A stretch of DNA of 51,005 nt from JBARRO01 sp049644265 (GTDB lineage: Bacteria > Bacteroidota > Ignavibacteria > UBA10030), in NCBI GenBank assembly GCA_049644265.1, contig JBARRO010000201.1, positions 1-51,005 of the forward strand. The letters run 5' to 3'. Positions 1-6,668 of this stretch are shown in pieces. How positions within the stretch are numbered: position 1 is the stretch's first letter; each line of letters starts with the position of its first letter. The notes under the pieces are model-generated. The model did no database searches and was not told the DNA's origin. It worked only from the letters and a program-made list of their open reading frames with translations. The position numbers and the translations under genes were made by a program.

Positions 1-603
1 GACCTCGGCCTCGTTGGCTCTCGGCCGTCGTTTGTCGATCAGAATCAGATCCGCCTCGAGTCGTTTTGCATACGAACGGGCCATTTTGATTCCTCCGACA
101 TCAGGCGAGGCGACTGCAAGGTTCGGGATCTTCTTTTTCCGAAAGTAATCGATGAAAACAGCTGACGAATACAAATGGTCGAGTGGAATATCAAAGAATC
201 CCTGGATTTGCGGCGCGTGCAAATCCATTGTAATCACACGATCAGCGCCGGCTTTGGTGATCAGGTTTGCAATCAGCTTCGCCGTGATCGATACGCGGGG
301 CTGATCCTTACGGTCCTGCCGCGCGTAGCCGAAATAAGGAATCACCGCCGTCACCCTCGATGCAGAAGCGCGCTTGGCCGCGTCGATCATGATGAGCAAC
401 TCCATCAGATTATCGGCGGGCGGCTGGGTCGACTGGATGATGAAAACGTCGTCGCCTCTCACGTTTTCGCTAAACTTCGACCAGATCTCCCCATCGCTGA
501 AATTCTGAATTTCCGCTTTTCCCAGTGGAATGTCTGCCTCGCTGCAAATCTGCTCCGCGAGGGTGCGGTTTGACCGACCCGAGAAGATTTTCAATTCGCT
601 CAT
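1..603 (-). CDS. prs: Ribose-phosphate pyrophosphokinase (PRPP synthetase), N-terminal 201 residues
   Basis: Makes PRPP from ribose 5-phosphate and ATP for nucleotide, His and Trp synthesis in the cytoplasm. The gene is cut by the window edge. The visible part starts MSELKIFSGRSNRTLAEQIC, then has the family blocks FSDGEIWSKFSENVRGDDVF, IDAAKRASASRVTAVIPYFG, the ATP-binding flexible loop YARQDRK, and VITMDLHAPQIQGFFDIPLDHL with the catalytic-region His. About two thirds of a normal ~315-residue enzyme is present; the PRPP-binding loop lies beyond the edge. The ATG at 601-603 matches the usual family start. It lies downstream of tRNA-Gln on the same strand and may share the promoter at 970-998. 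Confidence 0.95.
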   Translation of the reverse strand, partial: MSELKIFSGRSNRTLAEQICSEADIPLGKAEIQNFSDGEIWSKFSENVRGDDVFIIQSTQPPADNLMELLIMIDAAKRASASRVTAVIPYFGYARQDRKDQPRVSITAKLIANLITKAGADRVITMDLHAPQIQGFFDIPLDHLYSSAVFIDYFRKKKIPNLAVASPDVGGIKMARSYAKRLEADLILIDKRRPRANEAEV

Positions 604-659
604 CAAAATCCTTGATGCAGATAGCAAAGCGGTGTATGCTCCTCCGAATTGTTATTGCT

Positions 660-733
660 GGGTGCCAGGATTCTCCGCTGAAGCGGATGAGCTTTAGCTC
701 AGAACCTGGGAATGACGGCTCCAAAGGCCGTTG
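660..733 (-). pseudogene. Broken tRNA-Gln copy, 3' half with two hairpins inserted in the T loop
   Basis: Positions 660-673 and 702-733 match 46 consecutive bases of the intact tRNA-Gln (769-814) without a mismatch: the 3' acceptor strand, T arm, variable loop and anticodon arm. Between them, exactly in the T loop, sit 28 extra bases (674-701) that form two adjacent perfect hairpins, CCGCT-GA-AGCGG (675-686) and GAGCT-TT-AGCTC (689-700). The 5' half of the tRNA is missing next to it. Confidence 0.75.
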
Positions 734-857
734 TCCCGCTCTTTGGATTCCGTTCCCACACTTCGCTGGGGTGCCAGGATTCGAACCTGGGAATGACGGC
801 TCCAAAGGCCGTTGCCTTACCACTTGGCTACACCCCAAGCACGGAATTCAGAGCGGG
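734..857. repeat. Inverted repeat flanking the intact tRNA-Gln
   Basis: TCCCGCTCTTTGGATTCCGT at 734-753 is matched in inverse orientation, with a two-base gap and a mismatch, by ACGGAATTCAGAGCGGGA at 840-857. The arms bracket the intact tRNA and separate it from the two tRNA fragments. They could be remains of the D-arm/anticodon side of the extra tRNA copies or a separate insertion footprint. Confidence 0.5.
767..837 (-). tRNA. tRNA-Gln, anticodon TTG
   Basis: Read on the minus strand it folds as a full cloverleaf: acceptor TGGGGTG pairing with CACCCCA, D arm GCC...GGC, anticodon arm ACGGC-CTTTGGA-GCCGT with anticodon TTG at 805-803, and T arm CCAGG-TTCGAAT-CCTGG. CCA is not encoded. It lies between two broken copies of itself and upstream of prs on the same strand. 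Confidence 0.95.
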
Positions 858-872
858 ATTCAGAGAACGGAA

Positions 873-906
873 CCTTATCCCGACATTGTCGGGACTACAC
901 CCCAAG
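873..906 (-). pseudogene. Broken tRNA-Gln copy, 5' half with a palindrome replacing the D loop
   Basis: CTACACCCCAAG at 895-906 and CCTTA at 873-877 equal the 5' acceptor and D-arm parts of the intact tRNA-Gln (828-839 and 815-819). The eight D-loop bases between them are replaced by a 17-base perfect palindrome, TCCCGACATTGTCGGGA (878-894). Together with 660-733 it could be the other half of one or two further tRNA-Gln copies. Confidence 0.65.
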
Positions 907-942
907 TTTGCCCGGAGCGGGAATCACTGCCCAAAAAACAAA

Positions 943-964
943 CCCAACTTGTACAAAAGTTGGG
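943..964 (-). other. Hairpin at the expected transcript start of the tRNA-Gln/prs promoter
   Basis: CCCAACTT (943-950) and AAGTTGGG (957-964) form an 8-bp stem with a 6-base loop. On the minus strand it is followed by a T-rich run (TTTGTTTTTTGGG), so it has the form of a minus-strand terminator. It lies where the transcript from the promoter at 970-998 should begin, so it could be an RNA 5' hairpin or an early attenuator. Confidence 0.5.
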
Positions 965-969
965 CTTAA

Positions 970-998
970 AATATAGCCAAAATTGGCAACGAAGTCAA
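970..998 (-). promoter_or_regulatory. Probable promoter of tRNA-Gln (and prs)
   Basis: On the minus strand, TTGACT (998-993), a 17-base spacer, then TATATT (975-970). Transcription would start near 963 and run into tRNA-Gln. Confidence 0.7.
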
Positions 999-1010
999 TC
1001 GAATCATTTA

Positions 1011-1039
1011 TTGATTTTTGCGAAGCGGTTCGCTATGTT
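1011..1039 (+). promoter_or_regulatory. Probable bioY promoter
   Basis: TTGATT (1011-1016), 17 bases, TATGTT (1034-1039). The predicted start near 1046 lies just before the GGAG ribosome-binding site and ATG of bioY, which supports the 1069 start over longer reading frames. Confidence 0.6.
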
Positions 1040-1068
1040 TGAGCGAACAAAACTGGAGCGTTTTTCCC

Positions 1069-1626
1069 ATGAACTTCATGCAATCACATTCGTTGAGTCT
1101 CACAAACGATCGCGCAACTGCACAGACATTCTGGATTCTCACGTTCGCAATCCTGACAACGATCGGTGCGCAAGTTGAAATTCCCCATAATCCGGTTCCG
1201 TTCACACTCCAAACGTTCTTCGTATTACTTGCAGGAGCGGTGCTTGGGAGGCGGAACGGATTTCTCAGCATGGTTTCCTACCTTGCCCTTGGAGCGCTTG
1301 GCATGCCGGTCTTTTCTGGTGCGGGATTCGGAATGGCGAAACTGCTGGGGCCCACAGGGGGCTATCTTCTTGCTTTCCCGATCTGTGCCTTTGTCGTCGG
1401 CGCTCTGACGTCCTTCCGCTCCAATTTTTCGTGGATTCTGTTTTCGATGGTCGTCGGCCTGCTTGTAGTGTTTCTGTTTGGAACTCTGCAGCTCAATGCT
1501 GTTTACTTTCACGACTGGAAATCGTCGTTCAGCGCCGGGTTTCTTATTTTTTCCTGGTGGGATGTGCTGAAGCTGGTTGCTGCCGCCTCCATAGCCCATC
1601 AGTTCAGGAAGGGAGCCGCCGCCTAG
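1069..1626 (+). CDS. bioY: BioY, biotin transporter substrate-specificity component
   Basis: Membrane S-component that captures biotin, either alone or with an ECF energizing module (not in this window). The 185-residue product has the usual BioY length and about six hydrophobic segments, with the family patterns PHNPVPFTLQTFFVLLAGAVLG, GFLSMVSYLALGALGMPVFS and LLGPTGGYLLAFP. GGAG at 1055-1058 stands ten bases before ATG 1069; the open frame extends further upstream but over the promoter. No biotin-synthesis genes are adjacent and no BirA-type operator was recognised. A hairpin terminator follows at once, so it is a single-gene unit. Confidence 0.93.
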   Translation: MNFMQSHSLSLTNDRATAQTFWILTFAILTTIGAQVEIPHNPVPFTLQTFFVLLAGAVLGRRNGFLSMVSYLALGALGMPVFSGAGFGMAKLLGPTGGYLLAFPICAFVVGALTSFRSNFSWILFSMVVGLLVVFLFGTLQLNAVYFHDWKSSFSAGFLIFSWWDVLKLVAAASIAHQFRKGAAA

Positions 1627-1647
1627 AAATCGATTCTTCCCCATATG

Positions 1648-1675
1648 AAAAGCCATCCACCAGGATGGCTTTTTC
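1648..1675 (+). terminator. Rho-independent terminator of bioY
   Basis: Stem AGCCATCC (1651-1658) / GGATGGCT (1663-1670), ACCA loop, A-tract before and T-tract after. Confidence 0.85.
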
Positions 1676-1701
1676 ATTCAGGGGAAAGCCGGTTGCGAGT
1701 G

Positions 1702-1730
1702 TTGACTCTTGCAACCGATCTCGTTACCAT
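1702..1730 (+). promoter_or_regulatory. Promoter of the histidine kinase/response regulator cluster
   Basis: TTGACT (1702-1707), 17 bases, TACCAT (1725-1730). Start expected near 1737, about 38 bases before the ATG at 1775, arguing against an earlier in-frame start at 1709. Confidence 0.65.
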
Positions 1731-1774
1731 GCTTTGTCCATGTTCCGGGGCGCCCTCCATCCGAGCTGAAATCC

Positions 1775-4228
1775 ATGAAGCAACTCAGCACCCGCACGCT
1801 TCTCGTCGTTACCATTGACGTTGCTCTCCTTCTTCTCTGCCTGACAAACATCCCTGCACTGGTTCAGCGGGCAACGGCTCCGTTCGAAGTTGAACCGCAG
1901 ACCAACCGCACAGTCGTTTCGAAAATAACGCACCCACACGAGGGCGGGGGTGTTGCCCAAGGCGATGAGCTTCTGACGTGGGGAACACAGGCTATTTCCG
2001 GTCCCCGGCTTCTGGAGTATTTATCGGACCGTGCTTCCATCGGCGACTCGGTCCGTGTGAACTTCAAGCGCGGCGATCTGGTTGCGGCCACCATCGTCAC
2101 CCTTGTGCCGTACTATGGATCCCTGCGATTTGCCGTCATCACGGGATTCGTCGGTATTATGATATGGTGCGTGGGGCTCTTTATCCTCCTCGTTCGCCCG
2201 CGAGACTTCACCGCCGCTGCATTGCACTGGGCGTTGATCTCTCTCGCTGCGCTTGTCATGCTGACCCAGGGCCAGATTGATCCTCTTTCTCCCATTTCGT
2301 ACTTAAGGCGGGCCGGGCTCCTCTTGGCCTACGCCATGACCCCGGGAACATTTCTCTACTTTATGACTCTGTTCCCAAGGCCAGTGAAGCGACGTGTCCT
2401 CAATGGCTTCCTGATCCTGACTCCGCCGGTCCTTTTTGCACTTGTGCTTGTCGTACTTTTTCTGCGTGCAACGGTAACCGGCCGAACGGCGGATTTTGTG
2501 GGATTTGACAGCGTCTACGACGTCTTCCGCATCATGGTATTCGTCTACGGTGCCGCAACGATTCTCACGTTCGTCCGTTCGTACGCGGTCTCGGGAACAT
2601 CGGAAGAGAGGAAGAAGCTCCAATGGGTCCTTTGGGGGTTTGTTATTGGGCCGACACCGTTTCTTCTGCTGATCATTGTTCCCCAGCTGCTCATGGAACG
2701 TGACTGGATCCCCGAGGAGTACGCGTTCTTCTTTGTTCTTGCTGTCCCGCTTTCCATGGCCGTTTCATTCCTCAAATATAAGCTCCTCGATATCGAGGTG
2801 CTGATCAACAGGAGTATCGTCTACACCACTCTTTCCATCCTGATTGGTGCGCTCTATCTGTTGACAGTCCTCATGATCTCCTCGATCGTCGCCGGGGGAA
2901 TGGTGTTTGAAGAATACTTCTTTGTCATTGTGGTGTCCCTGGCAATCTCGCTCCTCGTGAATCCGATTCGACTCCGGCTGCAGCGTTTCGTCGATGAGAT
3001 TCTGTTTCCGGTACGCGTGCACTACCACAGGACGATCCAGGAACTCGGCAGCAACCTTCATGCGGCTTTGACAAGCCGTGAGCTCTTTATGCGGTTGCTG
3101 GAAGGATGTGTCCATGCTATTCCGTCCAGCGCCATGGGTGTCTATACGATTCGGGGTGACGACCTCGTGCTTCAGCATTCGATCGGGAATCGGCTCCCGT
3201 CGCGTGTGGACTTTCCGGTTCTGGCAGCCGAAGCCCTGAAGAAGAACAGAATTCTCGCTCTGAAAGAGCCCGGGGGATCCGACGGACAAGAAATTGATGG
3301 CTCACAAAAAGAGTGGCTGGAGAGATCGGGATTCACGCTGGCGATTCCCGTGCTGGGTGAAACCCGGGATCTTCTCGCGGTAGTGGCGGTCAATCCTCGT
3401 GTGGAAGGAGAGTCGGTCAGCGAAGAGGAAATTGATTTTCTCGCGACTTCATGCAACCAGGCAGCCGAGATTCTTGACCGCCTCCGTCTTCAGGAGCAAG
3501 TCATCCTGGAGCAGGAGGAACGGAAGAAGACCGAAGAACTCAACAAGCTCAAGTCTTACTTCGTCTCCAGCGTCTCCCACGAGCTGCGCATGCCGCTGAC
3601 CTCCATCCGGATGTTTGCTGAAACGCTTGCCCAGCGGGGCTCAAAGAGCAGGAAGGAGAATCGCGAATATCTTGAAATCATCCAGGGAGAAAGCGAACGG
3701 TTGTCGCGATTGATAGATAACGTTCTTGATTTTTCAAAGATTGAGCGTGGCAGGAAGGAATATCGATTTGCTCCAACGGAAGTGGCGCTTGTCATTCGTA
3801 ACTCCGTCAATGCCATGCGGTACCAGTTTGACAAGAATGAAGTGAAACCGACGGTGAAAGTCGCAAGTCGGCTTCCACGGATCAACGCTGATGCAGATGC
3901 ATTGGAGGAAGTGATCATGAACCTGTTGTCCAATGCGCTTAAGTATTCGGGGGAGAAGAAGATCATTCGTTTGAATGCGACGCGGTCGCGGGAGAGCATT
4001 GTCATCGAGGTGTCCGACAAGGGTGTTGGGATTGCGGCTTCGGAGATCCCAAATCTCTTTGAAAAATTCTATCGGGTGGAAAATGCGCACTCGAAACAGG
4101 TGGGCGGCACCGGACTCGGACTCTCTCTTGTAAAACACATGGCGGACGCCCACGGCGGGACAATCTCCGTGAAAAGTGCCGTCGGGAAAGGAAGCACGTT
4201 CACGCTCCGTCTGCCGATTGCTCACTGA
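1775..4228 (+). CDS. Membrane sensor histidine kinase with PDZ-like, multi-pass, GAF, HisKA and HATPase domains
   Basis: 817 residues. An N-terminal membrane helix (about 9-31) is followed by a short extracytoplasmic PDZ-like part (HPHEGGGVAQGDELLTWGTQ, about 52-110), then some seven to nine membrane helices (about 115-395), a GAF-like domain (about 430-575), a short coiled coil, HisKA with SSVSHELRMPLTS (phospho-acceptor His602), and HATPase_c with N box NLLSNALKYS (about 715), G1 DKGVGI (Asp748) and G2 GGTGLGLSLVKH. All catalytic boxes are intact. The stop codon abuts the next ATG (TGAATG), so it is translationally coupled to a response regulator and should phosphorylate one or both regulators downstream. 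The signal is unknown; the PDZ plus multi-pass input suggests an envelope or membrane cue. Confidence 0.9.
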   Translation: MKQLSTRTLLVVTIDVALLLLCLTNIPALVQRATAPFEVEPQTNRTVVSKITHPHEGGGVAQGDELLTWGTQAISGPRLLEYLSDRASIGDSVRVNFKRGDLVAATIVTLVPYYGSLRFAVITGFVGIMIWCVGLFILLVRPRDFTAAALHWALISLAALVMLTQGQIDPLSPISYLRRAGLLLAYAMTPGTFLYFMTLFPRPVKRRVLNGFLILTPPVLFALVLVVLFLRATVTGRTADFVGFDSVYDVFRIMVFVYGAATILTFVRSYAVSGTSEERKKLQWVLWGFVIGPTPFLLLIIVPQLLMERDWIPEEYAFFFVLAVPLSMAVSFLKYKLLDIEVLINRSIVYTTLSILIGALYLLTVLMISSIVAGGMVFEEYFFVIVVSLAISLLVNPIRLRLQRFVDEILFPVRVHYHRTIQELGSNLHAALTSRELFMRLLEGCVHAIPSSAMGVYTIRGDDLVLQHSIGNRLPSRVDFPVLAAEALKKNRILALKEPGGSDGQEIDGSQKEWLERSGFTLAIPVLGETRDLLAVVAVNPRVEGESVSEEEIDFLATSCNQAAEILDRLRLQEQVILEQEERKKTEELNKLKSYFVSSVSHELRMPLTSIRMFAETLAQRGSKSRKENREYLEIIQGESERLSRLIDNVLDFSKIERGRKEYRFAPTEVALVIRNSVNAMRYQFDKNEVKPTVKVASRLPRINADADALEEVIMNLLSNALKYSGEKKIIRLNATRSRESIVIEVSDKGVGIAASEIPNLFEKFYRVENAHSKQVGGTGLGLSLVKHMADAHGGTISVKSAVGKGSTFTLRLPIAH

Positions 4229-5347
4229 ATGAAGAATATTCTCATTGTTGAAGACGACAAAGCCATCCTGCGCGGGCTGAGGGAGAACTTCAGACGTGAG
4301 GGATACCGGGTGCTGGTCGAGTCCGATGGCTCCCGGGGTTATGCCACCGCGAGGTCAGAGCAACCGAATCTTGTGATTCTTGATGTGATGCTCCCTTCGA
4401 TGACGGGGTTCGAAATATGTTCGAAACTCAAGGGGGAAGGGTTCGGATCCCCCATTTTCCTGCTCACCGGCCTGTCGCAGGAACAATCGAAGCTCGAGGG
4501 GTTGAGCTACGGCGCCGACGATTACATCTCGAAGCCCTTCAGCATTCGGGAACTGACGCTCAGAGTCCGGAACGCGTTGAAGCAGCACGAGCAGGTGCAA
4601 GCACGGTCGAAGACTCTGGAGGAGGAGTTTCAAAAAGCCCGCAAGATTCAGCTGTCTTCTCTCCCTAAGGGCTCGTTGAAGGTTCGCGGCCTGAACCTGT
4701 TCGGCAGAACACTTCCGGCAACACAGGTGGGAGGTGACTACTTCGATTACTTCCGGATTGGGAAAGGAAAAATTGGAGTCGTGGTTGCCGATGTCAGCGG
4801 TAAAGGAATGCCGGCGGCGCTCTACGTGCAGAAGATGCAGGGAATCGTCCAATCGTCGAAAAAATCCGTCAGGTCAGCAGCTGAAATCCTGATTACGCTG
4901 CAGGAACACCTGCACTCCACCATGGAAGCTGGATCATTTGTCACGGCTGTCGCGGCTGTGTTCGATATTGAGCACTGGACTGCGGAGATTGCGCAGGCAG
5001 GGCATCTGCCGGTCCTTCTCAAACGGAAGAAGAAAATCCGAATGGTCAAGCCGCCCGGAGTTTGGATTGGAAAGTCTTCGCAGGAGCTGTTCATAAAGGG
5101 ACTTCAGTTGGAAACCGTGAAGCTGGAGCGTGGAGACACGTTCCTCTTTTATACGGACGGAGTCCTGGAAGCAAGAGGCAAGAAAGGAAGAGAATACGGC
5201 CTTTCCCGATTGATGAAGGTTCTTCGGCAGGGAAAGGGTACAGCAAAAGAAATCACGAACCGGTGCTTCGAAGAGGTGGGAGACTTCTCCGGGGACTGTG
5301 TCCAGGCGGACGACATCACAGTCCTCAGTGTGGTGGTAAGTGCGTGA
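4229..5347 (+). CDS. Response regulator with PP2C/SpoIIE-type serine phosphatase output (RsbU-like)
   Basis: 372 residues. REC domain 1-120 with acidic pocket EDD, phospho-acceptor Asp52 (LVILDVMLP), and GADDYISKPFSIREL around the conserved Lys. A helical linker follows, then a PPM-type phosphatase: GGDYFDYF (about 168), VVADVSGKGMPAALY, LLKRKKKIRMVKPPG, FYTDGVLEA and ADDITVLSVV, with the metal-binding aspartates present. Such proteins dephosphorylate an anti-sigma-factor antagonist in partner-switching; no antagonist/STAS or anti-sigma kinase gene is adjacent, so the target is unknown. Begins directly after the kinase stop. Confidence 0.9.
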   Translation: MKNILIVEDDKAILRGLRENFRREGYRVLVESDGSRGYATARSEQPNLVILDVMLPSMTGFEICSKLKGEGFGSPIFLLTGLSQEQSKLEGLSYGADDYISKPFSIRELTLRVRNALKQHEQVQARSKTLEEEFQKARKIQLSSLPKGSLKVRGLNLFGRTLPATQVGGDYFDYFRIGKGKIGVVVADVSGKGMPAALYVQKMQGIVQSSKKSVRSAAEILITLQEHLHSTMEAGSFVTAVAAVFDIEHWTAEIAQAGHLPVLLKRKKKIRMVKPPGVWIGKSSQELFIKGLQLETVKLERGDTFLFYTDGVLEARGKKGREYGLSRLMKVLRQGKGTAKEITNRCFEEVGDFSGDCVQADDITVLSVVVSA

Positions 5348-5362
5348 AGAGTTACCGCGAAG

Positions 5363-5410
5363 GGCACGGCTGCCTGCCCGCCTCAGAGAGTTCGAAGTGG
5401 CAGGCGTGCC
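5363..5410. repeat. Interrupted inverted repeat
   Basis: GCCTGCC (5372-5378) pairs with GGCAGGC (5399-5405), and the outer GGCAC (5363-5367) pairs with GTGCC (5406-5410), with a four-base bulge on the left. It lies right after the phosphatase-type regulator and has no T-tract, so a REP-like element or RNA structure is more likely than a terminator. Confidence 0.5.
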
Positions 5411-5479
5411 GGAACGAGTCCATAATATCTCTACGACATGTACTCATTTTGGCGCGCAGGCACGAAGGAAAACAAGAAA

Positions 5480-5526
5480 GACTCCCGGAATCTCGATGAG
5501 CTGAACAGTGCAAGATTCCGGGAGTC
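5480..5526. repeat. 14-bp perfect inverted repeat between the two response regulators
   Basis: GACTCCCGGAATCT (5480-5493) and AGATTCCGGGAGTC (5513-5526) are exact reverse complements around a 19-base spacer. The plus-strand end is not U-rich; the minus-strand end is mildly so. It could stabilise or separate the upstream mRNA, act as a two-site operator, or be a mobile-repeat relic. Confidence 0.65.
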
Positions 5527-5575
5527 TCGCACCAGGAACCACGGTGCCACAAACTGATCGGGGGGAGCAAAACTC

Positions 5576-6256
5576 ATGAAAAAAATCCTCATCATCGAAG
5601 ACGATAAAGCAATCGTTCGGGGGTTGACGGACAACTTGAAGAAGGAAAATTTTGACGTTGAGTCGTGCTCGGACGGCGAACGTGCGTACTCGATGGCAAA
5701 GGCGGGTTCCCACGATTTGATCATTCTGGACCTCACGCTGCCGAAAATGAACGGGTTGGACATCTGTAAGCAGCTGCGGAAGGACGGCGTACAAATCCCC
5801 ATTGTGATGCTCACGGGTAAAGGGGAAGAGATGGACAAGGTGCTCGGCCTCGAGCTCGGTGCGGATGATTACGTCACAAAGCCATTCAGTATCAGGGAAC
5901 TCGTGGCAAGTATCAAAGCTCTGTTGCGGCGCCAGTCGGACCTTCCAAAGGGAATCGACGAAACATCGTTTGAAGATGTGTATGTGGATTTCAAAAAACA
6001 GGAAGCCCGAAAGGGATCCGCGACCCTGGATATGAGTGCAAAAGAATTTGAGCTTTTGAAATATTTTGTTGAGAGAGAGGGGGAAGTCGTGAAACGCTCG
6101 CAGCTTCTCGACGATGTGTGGGGATACGAAACCCAGCCGACCACCCGAACGGTGGATAACTACATTCTCTCCCTCCGTAAAAAAATAGAAACAAATCCCT
6201 CCAAACCAAAACACCTGGTGACTGTGCATACGGCGGGGTATAAGTTCCTCCGGTAA
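5576..6256 (+). CDS. OmpR/PhoB-family response regulator
   Basis: 226 residues. REC domain 1-120 with EDD, phospho-acceptor Asp52 (LIILDLTLP) and GADDYVTKPFSIREL; then a winged-helix DNA-binding domain (about 130-226) with LDMSAKEFELLKYFVEREGE, VVKRSQLLDDVWGYE, TTRTVDNYILSLRKKIE and VTVHTAGYKFLR. GGGGGGAG lies shortly before the ATG. Its REC domain is strikingly like that of the regulator at 4229 (shared EDDKAI.RGL and GADDY..KPFSIREL), which suggests a duplicated receiver and a shared kinase. About 230 bases with two inverted repeats separate the two genes. Confidence 0.93.
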   Translation: MKKILIIEDDKAIVRGLTDNLKKENFDVESCSDGERAYSMAKAGSHDLIILDLTLPKMNGLDICKQLRKDGVQIPIVMLTGKGEEMDKVLGLELGADDYVTKPFSIRELVASIKALLRRQSDLPKGIDETSFEDVYVDFKKQEARKGSATLDMSAKEFELLKYFVEREGEVVKRSQLLDDVWGYETQPTTRTVDNYILSLRKKIETNPSKPKHLVTVHTAGYKFLR

Positions 6257-6668
6257 CGCGAATTCTCGCGGATGCTCAAGGATACGAGTCCCCGAATGAT
6301 GTGGAAGGTGATGAAGTGGAAATGAATGAAGTATTGAATTGAATGAATTGGAAGTGATCCCACGTTTCTCGCGGATGCGAATCTCGAAATGATGAGGAGA
6401 CGATTCGGAAAGGCGTAGATACTGGTAGGAAGTTGGATATTGAATGTTGGACATTCGAAATTGGACGTTGAATCTCTTTTTTCCCTCTGGATTCTTCCTC
6501 CGTAGCATAGTACATTCTTGTTGAACGTTCTCGCCTTCTCGCACTGAGGGGGATGTGGTTTCCGGACTCTTCGTATGGAAAGACGGATGCCGCATCGTGA
6601 TTCACTTTTCCCCCTGAATTTGTTCCGCCATAGTTTGCTCCTCACCAAACGGACCACGCTTAACAACG
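6257..6668. other. Non-coding 412-base gap with short repeats
   Basis: Starts with CGCGAATTCTCGCG (small palindrome). A block around 6263-6305 (TTCTCGCGGATGC ... CGAATGATG) recurs in degenerate form at 6365-6400. It holds the heptad array 6433-6474. No reading frame here looks like a protein and no clear promoter for the next gene was found. Confidence 0.5.
6433..6474 (+). repeat. Degenerate tandem heptamer array (6 units)
   Basis: Six consecutive 7-base units with no slip: TTGGATA, TTGAATG, TTGGACA, TTCGAAA, TTGGACG, TTGAATC. Consensus TTGRAnn. Same class as the arrays at 23456, 26894, 31487, 36804 and 39751, but here the TTG strand faces the downstream gene. Confidence 0.75.

Noticed and set aside
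175..573. Plus-strand open frame at the window start
   Set aside because: It is antisense to prs, whose conserved protein sequence is on the minus strand.
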